In this document: positions 1 to 5,580 of the stretch, one piece after another
Layout: each line of letters begins with the position of its first letter
Position numbering within the stretch: position 1 is the first letter of the stretch
From: Nitrospinaceae bacterium
GTDB lineage: Bacteria > Nitrospinota > Nitrospinia > Nitrospinales > VA-1
NCBI GenBank assembly: GCA_029261675.1
Contig: JAJDBA010000035.1
Coordinates: forward strand, 1-8,911
Reading direction: 5' to 3'
DNA: 8,911 nt
The notes under the pieces: model-generated
Database searches by the model: none
Told to the model about the DNA's origin: nothing
The model's input: the letters and a program-made list of their open reading frames with translations, nothing else
Position numbers and translations under genes: made by a program

Positions 1-198
1 AGGGGTTCCTTTGCGGCACCATGCAATAAGTTTTTCAAGCTGTGGTTTTTCGCCTTCGGCGTGAATCTCTACCGTTCCTTCCAGCCGATTTTTCACCCAA
101 CCGAGCAAACCCAACTCATCGGCTTTTTCTTTTGTCCCGGCACGGAACCAGACACCCTGCACCCGGCCATGCACGATAATATGGGTTGCCTCTATCAT
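1..198 (-). CDS. acyP: Acylphosphatase, C-terminus cut by window edge
   Basis: This gene encodes the first 66 residues of a small cytosolic acylphosphatase, which hydrolyses carboxyl-phosphate bonds in compounds such as acetyl phosphate or 1,3-bisphosphoglycerate. The signature loop GRVQGVWFR lies at residues 11-19 and holds the phosphate-binding arginine R19. GWVKN at 33-37 supplies the catalytic asparagine N37. G-T-V-E at 41-44 follows, as in the alpha/beta sandwich fold. The family is normally about 90-95 residues, so roughly 25-30 residues lie beyond position 1. The ATG at 198 places the signature at the usual distance from the N-terminus. The gene starts 16 bases after the stop of the 79-aa gene upstream, in the same direction, so it is probably co-transcribed with it. 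No strong Shine-Dalgarno sequence is visible. The family assignment is firm. Confidence 0.95.
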   Translation of the reverse strand, partial: MIEATHIIVHGRVQGVWFRAGTKEKADELGLLGWVKNRLEGTVEIHAEGEKPQLEKLIAWCRKGTP

Positions 199-214
199 TT
201 AATTTTTAAGAAGA

Positions 215-454
215 TCAACTTTTTTTCCTGTGGGCATCATCAAACAAATGTTGCACTTCTCGACAAACTTTAAATGTGCTGCCCTCACCAATTTTTTCAC
301 CAAACTTACCGAGATCGCGCATGATACGCTGAAACTCCTGCGTCTGGCCTTTGAAATTATCAATCAACGGGCGAAAATATTGCTGTTCGTCTTCATCCAG
401 ACGATCACAAATAATTTTTAGCCGGGCCTTTAATTGTTCAAAATCTTTTTCCAT
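215..454 (-). CDS. Small helical protein of unknown function (79 aa)
   Basis: I do not recognise this protein. It is 79 residues, highly charged, and predicted by eye to be mostly alpha-helical, with lysine/glutamate-rich heptad-like stretches at residues 1-25 and 30-55 and a single cysteine near residue 64. It has no signal peptide or membrane segment, so it is probably cytosolic. Support for its being real comes from context: it fits between the cyclic-nucleotide-binding gene (55 bases upstream) and acylphosphatase (16 bases downstream), all on one strand, and the opposite-strand ORFs here look like shadows. The Shine-Dalgarno sequence is weak (TAGAA before the ATG). A structural or adaptor role is conceivable, but nothing in the sequence indicates a function. 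Confidence 0.65.
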   Translation of the reverse strand: MEKDFEQLKARLKIICDRLDEDEQQYFRPLIDNFKGQTQEFQRIMRDLGKFGEKIGEGSTFKVCREVQHLFDDAHRKKS

Positions 455-509
455 ATTTTTCTACGTTACAGGTTAAATGACACTATGAGGAATATTTAGC
501 GGATGGATA

Positions 510-842
510 TCACTGTCCCTTTTTTTTGCGTTCTATCATAAGCTTTTTAAGACGTAGAGCAGCCGGGTTATCATCGGGAAGTAGAAGATATTTATCGCGT
601 GTTAGAATGGCAAGTTCACAATCTTCCAAAGCGATCACCGATGCAGTACGCGCATCGTTAGAGATCATTGCCATTTCACCGAAAAGATCATTTTCTTTCA
701 GGCTGGCCAACACCTTTTTATTACCTCCGTCATCCGTCACAAACACTTCCACCTTACCTTTTTTGATAAGAAAAGCACTGGTACCGTGTGTTCCTTGACG
801 AACAATGGTCTTACCTTTTCTGTACTCTTTGATAACAAACAT
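510..842 (-). CDS. Stand-alone cyclic nucleotide-binding (CNB) domain protein
   Basis: This is a 110-residue protein made almost entirely of one cNMP-binding domain (CRP/PKA regulatory type). The beta-roll is visible: G-x-x-x-x-x-x-F-L-I-K-K-G at residues 17-29, then V-E-V-F, then L-A-S-L-K-E-N-D. The phosphate-binding cassette follows at 54-69, starting F-G-E-M-A and ending A-R-T-A-S-V. The ribose-contacting glutamate (E56) and phosphate-contacting arginine (R65) are both kept, so real cAMP or cGMP binding is plausible. No DNA-binding helix-turn-helix, kinase, channel or phosphatase domain is attached; the tail (residues 95-110) is a basic helix. It therefore probably acts by binding another protein, or as a nucleotide sensor, in the cytosol. 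It has a promoter of its own just upstream. The start codon is the only ATG at the beginning of the domain, though its Shine-Dalgarno sequence is poor. Confidence 0.9.
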   Translation of the reverse strand: MFVIKEYRKGKTIVRQGTHGTSAFLIKKGKVEVFVTDDGGNKKVLASLKENDLFGEMAMISNDARTASVIALEDCELAILTRDKYLLLPDDNPAALRLKKLMIERKKKGQ

Positions 843-881
843 GTTTTTTAATAAACCCCGTTAGCTTATCGCAACGCCAAC

Positions 882-910
882 ACTATAAAAAAATAGGACA
901 GCAAATTCAA
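882..910 (-). promoter_or_regulatory. Putative sigma70 promoter for the CNB gene
   Basis: Read on the minus strand, TTGAAT (905-910) and TATAGT (882-887) are separated by exactly 17 bases. They match the -35 and -10 consensus at 4/6 and 5/6 positions. The predicted start of transcription is near 875, giving a leader of about 33 bases before the CNB start codon. This implies that the CNB gene, and perhaps the two genes after it, can be transcribed independently of the TPR gene upstream. Confidence 0.5.
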
Positions 911-928
911 TCCTATTAAAAATGAGAA

Positions 929-945
929 AAATATTCTGAATATTT
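929..945. promoter_or_regulatory. 17-bp perfect palindrome upstream of the CNB promoter
   Basis: AAATATTC and GAATATTT flank a single central T. The centre (937) lies about 62 bases upstream of the predicted start point of the CNB promoter, a distance used by class I activators of the CRP type. The sequence does not match the CRP consensus and is wholly AT-rich apart from one G/C pair in each arm, so chance or a weak terminator for the TPR gene remain possible. I cannot name a regulator. Confidence 0.3.
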
Positions 946-985
946 ACAAAAACTTAGCGACGAGCCTGAGGTGAAAAACGGTCAC

Positions 986-1501
986 TCAGCGATTTCGAGT
1001 CTTTTCTAAAGTTGCCGATCCTGCCTCGCCCGGATAACTCATATAAAATCGTTTTAATTGGCGTTGGGTAGTGCGAATTTTTCGGTGGTTCCTCTTCGTG
1101 GCATACAAATCCAACGCTTTCTGCATATGCTGTATGGCTTTACCCCCTTCTTTCAAATGGTCGTATGCCATGCTTAAATTATAATGCGCTTGCGCGTATT
1201 TTGGGTTTAATCTTAAAGCTTCTTCATATGCCCGCACCTCTTCTTCATGTCGCCCCAGCGCAAGATAAGCACGACCTAACTCATAATAAGACAGAAAATC
1301 TAAAGGGTCCTCTTCGGCAATTGCCTTCTTTTGGTTTATTTCCTGCTCTGCTGCCTTGCGGTAGGTTTTAAAATCAGTTTCCCCGGCTTCTATAGGATCT
1401 GAAAAAGCAAACTGGCCTGCTAAAAGGAGAATAAAAAAAAGAGTCCTCTTGTTTTCAGACAAGACATCTAACAGAATGTGTTTGGGGAAATTTAGAGTCA
1501 T
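986..1501 (-). CDS. Exported TPR-repeat protein
   Basis: This 171-residue protein has an N-terminal signal sequence or anchor followed by tetratricopeptide repeats, which usually serve as protein-binding scaffolds. The hydrophobic core is at residues 21-33 after K18-R19, with possible cleavage shortly after, near the A-F-S-D stretch. Two clear TPR units follow. Unit 1 is at about 68-101 (L-G-R-A-Y-L-A-L-G-R, then A-L-R-L-N-P). Unit 2 is at about 102-135 (A-H-Y-N-L-S-M-A-Y, then A-L-D-L-Y). The C-terminal 35 residues are very basic. The ATG at 1501 gives a long n-region before the signal core and has only a weak ribosome site; a TTG at residue 14 would give a more typical signal peptide. It is divergent from the aldo/keto reductase with a 35-base gap. 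It is likely periplasmic or membrane-attached; its partner is unknown. Confidence 0.85.
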   Translation of the reverse strand: MTLNFPKHILLDVLSENKRTLFFILLLAGQFAFSDPIEAGETDFKTYRKAAEQEINQKKAIAEEDPLDFLSYYELGRAYLALGRHEEEVRAYEEALRLNPKYAQAHYNLSMAYDHLKEGGKAIQHMQKALDLYATKRNHRKIRTTQRQLKRFYMSYPGEAGSATLEKTRNR

Positions 1502-1536
1502 CCCATCAATGTAACATTTTTCTAATTGAGGTAAGA

Positions 1537-2520
1537 ATGAATTACAGAAAATTTGGCGGTATGGATTGGCAGGTATCTGAAATCGGACTTGGAACTTGGC
1601 AACTCGGTGCTGATTGGGGAAATGTAGACGATGCGAAGGCTGAAAAAGTTTTGCGGACCGCCGTAGAATCGGGAGTCACTTTTTTCGATACAGCAGATTG
1701 CTATGGCGAAGGGCTTTCCGAAAAAAGACTGGGCAAGTTTTTTAAAACATACCCCGATAAAGTAACCATCGCAACCAAGCTGGGCAGGTTCCCTCAACCC
1801 GGCGGGTCTGAAAATTTTTCTCTGCAACAGTTTCGCCAGCATACCGAAGGATCACTCAAACGGCTTGGTGTCGAGTGCCTGGATCTAACTCAGGTCCACT
1901 GTCCTCCCACAGAGCTAATAAAACAAGGAGACATGTTCGATTGGCTTCGCATATTAAAAAAAGAGGGCAAAATTAAAGCGTTCGGACTCAGCATAGAGTC
2001 CATGGAAGAAGCAGAGTTATGCCTCAAACAGGAAGGAGTTTCATCCTTACAGATTATTTTCAATGTCTTGCGGCAAAAACCGATTGAAACGATTTTTAAT
2101 TCGGCTTTGGAAAAACAGGTGGCTCTGATTGTCAGGCTTCCCCTTGCATCTGGGCTGCTCTCTGGGAATTTCAGTAAAAACACTTCTTTCGCTGAAAACG
2201 ACCATCGCAACTTCAATCGAAACGGAGAGCATTTTAATGTCGGGGAAACCTTTTCCGGCCTCCCCTATGAAAAGGGTCTTGAACTTGTCAATCAGTTAGG
2301 GGAAATGGTTCCAAATGATATCCCTCTATCTCTAGCCGCTTTAAGATGGATTTTGGATTTTGAGGCCGTCTCTGTTGTGATCCCCGGTTCAAAAAGTCCT
2401 GAACAAGTTCAGCACAATTGCCGAGCCAGCGACCTGCCCCCTCTGGCTTCATCTTTACACGAAACGGTCAAACAATTTTACAAGCAAGAGGTCGCGCCTT
2501 TTATCCGAGGCAAATACTAG
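1537..2520 (+). CDS. Aldo/keto reductase
   Basis: This is a 327-residue NAD(P)H-dependent oxidoreductase of the aldo/keto reductase superfamily with a TIM-barrel fold, acting in the cytosol on aldehydes or ketones. The full catalytic tetrad is visible: D51 and Y56 in F-F-D-T-A-D-C-Y-G, K81 in A-T-K-L-G, and H121 in Q-V-H-C-P. G-L-G-T at 17-20 starts the barrel. The C-terminal V-V-I-P-G-S-K-S-P-E-Q is the usual cofactor phosphate-binding segment, whose K and preceding serine suggest NADPH. Length is normal for the family. GAGGT sits 4 bases before the ATG and supports this start. The closest relatives are probably the YajO/IolS-type or general 'aldo/keto reductase' groups; the physiological substrate cannot be read from the sequence. 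The last 20 bases overlap the end of the convergent Fe-S repair gene. Confidence 0.95.
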   Translation: MNYRKFGGMDWQVSEIGLGTWQLGADWGNVDDAKAEKVLRTAVESGVTFFDTADCYGEGLSEKRLGKFFKTYPDKVTIATKLGRFPQPGGSENFSLQQFRQHTEGSLKRLGVECLDLTQVHCPPTELIKQGDMFDWLRILKKEGKIKAFGLSIESMEEAELCLKQEGVSSLQIIFNVLRQKPIETIFNSALEKQVALIVRLPLASGLLSGNFSKNTSFAENDHRNFNRNGEHFNVGETFSGLPYEKGLELVNQLGEMVPNDIPLSLAALRWILDFEAVSVVIPGSKSPEQVQHNCRASDLPPLASSLHETVKQFYKQEVAPFIRGKY

Positions 2521-3208
2521 GATTTACTTTTAAGAACAAAATATTATTCTCTTTATGAATATGAAGGTGCGTATCCGCCTCAAGAAACTTCAATTCTTTA
2601 TACAAAAGTTGAAATGATTGGCATCCGTCATCAGGGACTTCAAAGCCTTTCGTCAATTCTCTTATTTCTTTTAATAAATCCCCTGCCCGATCATGTTCCG
2701 TCAGCATGACATGAATCGGACCGGCAACCGCTTTCATGTTTGCCCCCAGCTCTTGTGACTCCAGTTTTCTTATTAATGGAAATAAAACCCTTTCCTCCTT
2801 CAGCAAATGTGGCTCGAGGTCTTCTCGCAAATGTGTAAAAGTTGTTTTTAATTCTTTAAGTTCCGGGTGCCGCTCCCCATGTGCATTTAAAACTTTATCA
2901 AGTAAATCACTTATTCGAGGGAATACCTTTTTCAGATATTCATGATGTTTGGACTCGATATGCAATGTTAACTGAGCTGGGGTTAATTGGTCTAAGTCGG
3001 CATCCTGATCTGTTTCTCGATTCTCTAATAACTTTAATTGGCCCAATACCCCTTCAGGCTCAAGACCTTTATCTCTGCAAGCCTTTTCAAGGGTGGTATC
3101 TCCCCCACAGCAAAAATCAATGGATAAATCTTCAAAAGTTTCAGCACAGAGGGCGTTATCTGTTACAAATTCTCCAACGGAAGTCTGAATATTCCAGTGC
3201 GTTTTCAT
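2501..3208 (-). CDS. ric: Iron-sulfur cluster repair di-iron protein (ScdA/YtfE/RIC family)
   Basis: This 235-residue protein belongs to the family that repairs iron-sulfur clusters damaged by nitric oxide or oxidants, by donating or handling iron in the cytosol. The N-terminal ScdA_N/DUF542 domain spans about 1-60 with its D-F-C-C-G-G signature (C33, C34). A hemerythrin-like four-helix domain follows. Likely di-iron ligands by comparison with YtfE are H89, H134 and E138 (H-L-L-K-E), H172 (E-H-D), and H216 and E220 (H-I-H-K-E). Length is near the family's usual 220-250. AGGGAGA 6 bases before the ATG supports the start. The end is slightly unusual: after N-N-I-L-F the family normally has proline, but here L-K-V leads into a 10-residue tail read through the 3' end of the convergent aldo/keto reductase gene. 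It is divergent from nfu, another Fe-S protein gene. Confidence 0.95.
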   Translation of the reverse strand: MKTHWNIQTSVGEFVTDNALCAETFEDLSIDFCCGGDTTLEKACRDKGLEPEGVLGQLKLLENRETDQDADLDQLTPAQLTLHIESKHHEYLKKVFPRISDLLDKVLNAHGERHPELKELKTTFTHLREDLEPHLLKEERVLFPLIRKLESQELGANMKAVAGPIHVMLTEHDRAGDLLKEIRELTKGFEVPDDGCQSFQLLYKELKFLEADTHLHIHKENNILFLKVNPSICLG

Positions 3209-3258
3209 GATTTTCTCCCTAAATTTAAGCTTATTTTAGCGTTTTTTAACCGCAACCC

Positions 3259-3264
3259 ATTATA
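3259..3264 (-). promoter_or_regulatory. Possible second -10 element for the ric gene
   Basis: A perfect TATAAT lies on the minus strand about 51 bases before the ric start codon. No good -35 lies 16-18 bases upstream, and the TG just before it is one base out of place for an extended -10. If used, the palindrome at 3267-3286 would fall in its spacer. The main promoter at 3297-3325 is the better candidate. Confidence 0.25.
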
Positions 3265-3266
3265 CA

Positions 3267-3286
3267 GATAAAAAGATATTTTTATC
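3267..3286. promoter_or_regulatory. Candidate operator: 8+4+8 perfect palindrome
   Basis: GATAAAAA and TTTTTATC form a perfect inverted repeat around a 4-base GATA spacer. It lies directly downstream of the predicted ric promoter, at roughly +4 to +23 from the expected transcription start, a classic position for a repressor. Fe-S repair genes of this family are often controlled by NO or iron sensors such as NsrR. The site is only loosely reminiscent of the NsrR motif (AAGAT...ATCTT), so the regulator is unassigned. Confidence 0.45.
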
Positions 3287-3296
3287 CTTTTATTTA

Positions 3297-3325
3297 AATA
3301 TAAACCTGTTACAATAAGTTGTCAA
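3297..3325 (-). promoter_or_regulatory. Strong putative sigma70 promoter for the ric gene
   Basis: On the minus strand a perfect -35 TTGACA (3320-3325) is followed by exactly 17 bases and then TATATT (3297-3302), a 5/6 match to the -10. The predicted start of transcription is near 3290, giving a leader of about 80 bases before the ric ATG, with the palindrome at 3267-3286 immediately downstream. This is the best promoter match I found in the window. Confidence 0.7.
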
Positions 3326-3430
3326 GGCATGGCTCTAAATTTTTTAGAATTGAAAACTTTTTGAACCTCAGCCAACGAGAATCCATCTTAGTATGAGAAA
3401 ATAGTTAAATCTTATTGTAAAAGGAATTTG

Positions 3431-4018
3431 ATGTCGGAAAATTATTCAGTTAAAGAAATCGAACTCACGCCCAATCCCCGGGCTGTAAAATTTATATTAG
3501 ACAAGCCTGTTTTGGACTCGGGTTCAAAAACCATTGAATTAGGTGGCTACCTTGAATCTGATATCTTCGCCAGTAATATTTTTGCCCTGGATATTGTTGA
3601 CTTGGTTTATCTTCGCGAAGATTTTATTTCCTTTACCCTGCATTCTGCGGATTTATGGGTGGTCTTTAAGGATAAAATCAAAAATATTATTGAGGCCGAT
3701 TTAAAAAAATACGCCGAAGGCGATGACGAAGTCTCTTCTTCTATCCTTGATGATTTCGACAAGGCAACCTATCCAAAACTATCCGATGATGAGAAAGTCA
3801 TTATTGTTGAAGCTGTTCTAGATGAGTCTGTCCGTCCTGCGTTGGCAAATGACGGAGGAGGCTTGGAGGTGATTGAAGTGGATGGGCCGATTGTACGAAT
3901 TCGTTATCAGGGCGCTTGTGGTGGTTGCCCCAGTTCTACCGGCGGTACTTTGCGTGTAATTGAAAATCATCTTAGGTCTCAGCTCGATCCAGCAATCAAA
4001 GTTCACACTTATTCCTAA
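3431..4018 (+). CDS. nfu: Nfu-type iron-sulfur cluster carrier
   Basis: This 195-residue protein combines an N-terminal Nfu_N domain (about residues 5-95, starting T-P-N-P-R-A-V-K-F) with a C-terminal NifU-like domain (about 124-190). This is the layout of mitochondrial NFU1 and its bacterial relatives, not of E. coli NfuA with its degenerate A-type domain. The C-terminal domain has D-G-G-G-L at 141-145 and the cluster-binding C-G-G-C motif at 163-166. Such proteins dimerise around a 4Fe-4S cluster and pass it to target enzymes in the cytosol. An acidic linker of about 25 residues joins the domains. The start is the ATG at 3431, 5 bases after AAGGA; a TTG one codon earlier sits too close to that ribosome site. 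The divergent neighbour is an Fe-S repair protein, so the two probably share a stress role. Confidence 0.95.
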   Translation: MSENYSVKEIELTPNPRAVKFILDKPVLDSGSKTIELGGYLESDIFASNIFALDIVDLVYLREDFISFTLHSADLWVVFKDKIKNIIEADLKKYAEGDDEVSSSILDDFDKATYPKLSDDEKVIIVEAVLDESVRPALANDGGGLEVIEVDGPIVRIRYQGACGGCPSSTGGTLRVIENHLRSQLDPAIKVHTYS

Positions 4019-4249
4019 CCCCCTCCTTTTTACTTTTCCGTTCCGGTTATTTTCTACAACCTCGCCCAAAATCTATTGATTATTGTTGAAAATTAAAAAA
4101 CTTTCCCAATAGCCTTCAACCCACACCTATACCTCGATTTATCAAAGAGTTGCTTAAAACCAAGCCCTTAGCTACTCAAGCTTCGGTGTAACCTGGGGTT
4201 GCTGCACGCAAAAATTTAAGTGATAATCAGTTATTCAGAAAGAAATAAA
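4019..4249. other. Non-coding gap, 231 bases
   Basis: I see no convincing gene here. The stretch after nfu is pyrimidine-rich and then AT-rich, with no clear terminator hairpin. A short AACC-TGG-GGTT hairpin lies around 4190-4200. The far end carries a weak promoter for the secreted-protein pair. A small RNA cannot be excluded but is not supported. Confidence 0.5.
4199..4227 (+). promoter_or_regulatory. Weak putative promoter for the secreted paralog pair
   Basis: TTGCTG (4199-4204; 3/6 match) and GATAAT (4222-4227; 5/6 match) are 17 bases apart. The predicted transcription start is near 4234, about 16 bases before the ATG at 4250. If correct, it rules out the GTG at 4220 as a start codon, because that codon would lie upstream of the transcript. 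Confidence 0.35.
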
Positions 4250-4840
4250 ATGAGAACAAAAAAAATCATCCAGATTTTCATTTTGGCCTTACTTGGCTCT
4301 CTTTGCTCTAATAGTTTCAATATGGCATGGGCAATAGAGAACAAAAGCCGGGTGATTTCCAGCTATTGGCAGTCGGATTCAACGAGTTATTCTTTTATTT
4401 CTGTATCTCATTCTTCCTTATCCGGTTTAGCCTCTCAAATCGGACTGGTCGTCAACGCAATACAAAGTGACCTGACAGCATTTGGAACCGCAGTTACATT
4501 TACGATTTCAGCGGGAACAACCCAAAGAATATTTATCGCCCGCACCAATCATTCATTTCTCAGTCCAGCAGTAATACCCACGGCATCTTTTATAATAGGA
4601 ACTTCAAGCTTTAGACACGGACATATAAGAGTAGACCCCATAGCAAGCAATCCTGCAATTGTTGCTGCAGACACTCTTAGCGGGAGAGGTTTTAGAGATG
4701 TCACCATGCTAAATTTTTGGGGAGCGATAGTTGTCGAATCGAATACAACTGGGTTTGCAATGGAATTCATTGGAGACATGCACGATAGCGCAGCCACACC
4801 CAACATGGACAGTTCCACACCTGTGAGCGGGGTAAACTAA
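4250..4840 (+). CDS. Secreted protein of unknown family, paralog A
   Basis: I do not recognise this family by name. The 196-residue product has a typical signal peptide: basic M-R-T-K-K, a hydrophobic core at about 6-19, and a likely cleavage after A-W-A at residue 28. The mature part is rich in beta-type sequence with alternating hydrophobic residues and many Ser/Thr, and has no cysteine. It shares conserved blocks with the next gene: Y-S-F-I-S-V-S-H at 47-54, Q-I-G at 63-65, A-G-T-T-Q-R-I-F-I-A at 88-97, H-I-R at 125-127, N-F-W-G at 155-158 and T-G-F-A-M-E-F-I-G-D at 167-176, then H-D-S. The ATG at 4250 is chosen over an in-frame GTG at 4220 because it puts the signal peptide at the N-terminus and follows AGAAAG. 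It is probably periplasmic or extracellular, and is co-transcribed with its paralog 3 bases downstream. Confidence 0.85.
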   Translation: MRTKKIIQIFILALLGSLCSNSFNMAWAIENKSRVISSYWQSDSTSYSFISVSHSSLSGLASQIGLVVNAIQSDLTAFGTAVTFTISAGTTQRIFIARTNHSFLSPAVIPTASFIIGTSSFRHGHIRVDPIASNPAIVAADTLSGRGFRDVTMLNFWGAIVVESNTTGFAMEFIGDMHDSAATPNMDSSTPVSGVN

Positions 4841-4843
4841 ATC

Positions 4844-5512
4844 ATGAGCCTTCACCTATCTAACACAAGAAAACCTAGTTTAATAAGCCTAATCGGATTT
4901 ATGTTTTTCTTATTATTGGTTCCAAATCTTGTAATGGCTCAAGCACTTATCGTACCTGAAACCAACTTAAAATCACGGGTGGTCATATCCCCTTATGCGC
5001 AAGCAGTTCCCAATGACAGTTACACCTTCATATCTGTGAGCCACCCTTCTCTCGACACCGCTCAAACTCAAATTGGTGTGGGTCTGGAAGTGATTGGCAT
5101 GACAACACTCGTGAACAATGCTGCAGGCCGGGCAGTAATATTCACGGTTGATGCAGGCGAAACCCATCGAGTTTTTGTGGCCAACGTTTCTCACTCAAGC
5201 ATCAACTCGAGCATTGCCGATTCCAGAACACATTTGATTTTTACGGTGGATTCAGCTCAATTCGGAAATATAAGAGCCGTAGGAATAAATGAAAATCCAG
5301 CAAGCTCTACAGTCGTCAATGGTGTTCGTAAATTCAACAACCTGTCACAATTAGATTTTTGGGGTGTCGTATATATTGAATCCAGCGGAACAGGCTTTTC
5401 CATGGAATTTATTGGCGATGCTCACGATTCAACTGTCGGTAGGAATTTTGGGTCCAGCAATCTTGAAGGCATCGCAAGGCAATCAACAGGTGTGGCACGA
5501 GGAATAAACTAA
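4844..5512 (+). CDS. Secreted protein of unknown family, paralog B
   Basis: This 222-residue product is the tandem paralog of the gene before it and belongs to the same unrecognised family. Its signal peptide has K10 near the n-region, a hydrophobic core at about 13-30, and likely cleavage near V-M-A or A-Q-A (residues 32-34). The shared blocks occur in the same order: Y-T-F-I-S-V-S-H at 60-67, Q-I-G-V at 76-79, A-G-E-T-H-R-V-F-V-A at 104-113, D-F-W-G at 171-174 and T-G-F-S-M-E-F-I-G-D at 183-192, then H-D-S. The two differ much more outside these blocks, and paralog B has a longer C-terminal tail. Both end in x-I/V-N. The gap to paralog A is only 3 bases and the ribosome site (GAGCGGGG) lies inside the upstream gene, so translation is probably coupled. 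No enzymatic motif is evident; a surface, binding or structural role is a guess. Confidence 0.88.
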   Translation: MSLHLSNTRKPSLISLIGFMFFLLLVPNLVMAQALIVPETNLKSRVVISPYAQAVPNDSYTFISVSHPSLDTAQTQIGVGLEVIGMTTLVNNAAGRAVIFTVDAGETHRVFVANVSHSSINSSIADSRTHLIFTVDSAQFGNIRAVGINENPASSTVVNGVRKFNNLSQLDFWGVVYIESSGTGFSMEFIGDAHDSTVGRNFGSSNLEGIARQSTGVARGIN

Positions 5513-5580
5513 TAAGAGACCATCAAGCTTTCCTTCTATATAACAAGCAAATCTCCTCATTATAAATAAACTTTTCGCAA

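Noticed and set aside
61..421. Plus-strand ORFs of 70 and 63 codons over the acyP and 79-aa genes
   Set aside because: The minus-strand acylphosphatase signature is unmistakable, and the plus-strand proteins have no recognisable features.
1502..1536. Promoters for the divergent TPR and aldo/keto reductase genes
   Set aside because: The 35-base gap contains no convincing -35/-10 pair in either direction; any promoter would have to lie inside the neighbouring gene.
1522..1842. 106-codon minus-strand ORF within the aldo/keto reductase
   Set aside because: It is antisense to a clear enzyme with an intact catalytic tetrad, and its protein looks like noise.
2881..3210. 109-codon plus-strand ORF antisense to ric
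   Set aside because: It mirrors the ric coding region and shows no domain of its own.
3428..3430. TTG start one codon before the nfu ATG
   Set aside because: It is only 2 bases from the AAGGA ribosome site; the ATG at 3431 has proper spacing.
4180..4210. Small hairpin and GC-richer patch as a possible small RNA or riboswitch
   Set aside because: The stem is only 4 base pairs and I recognise no riboswitch consensus.
4220..4249. GTG start adding 10 residues to secreted paralog A
   Set aside because: It would bury the signal peptide behind a polar extension and overlaps the likely -10 box; the ATG at 4250 gives a normal signal peptide.
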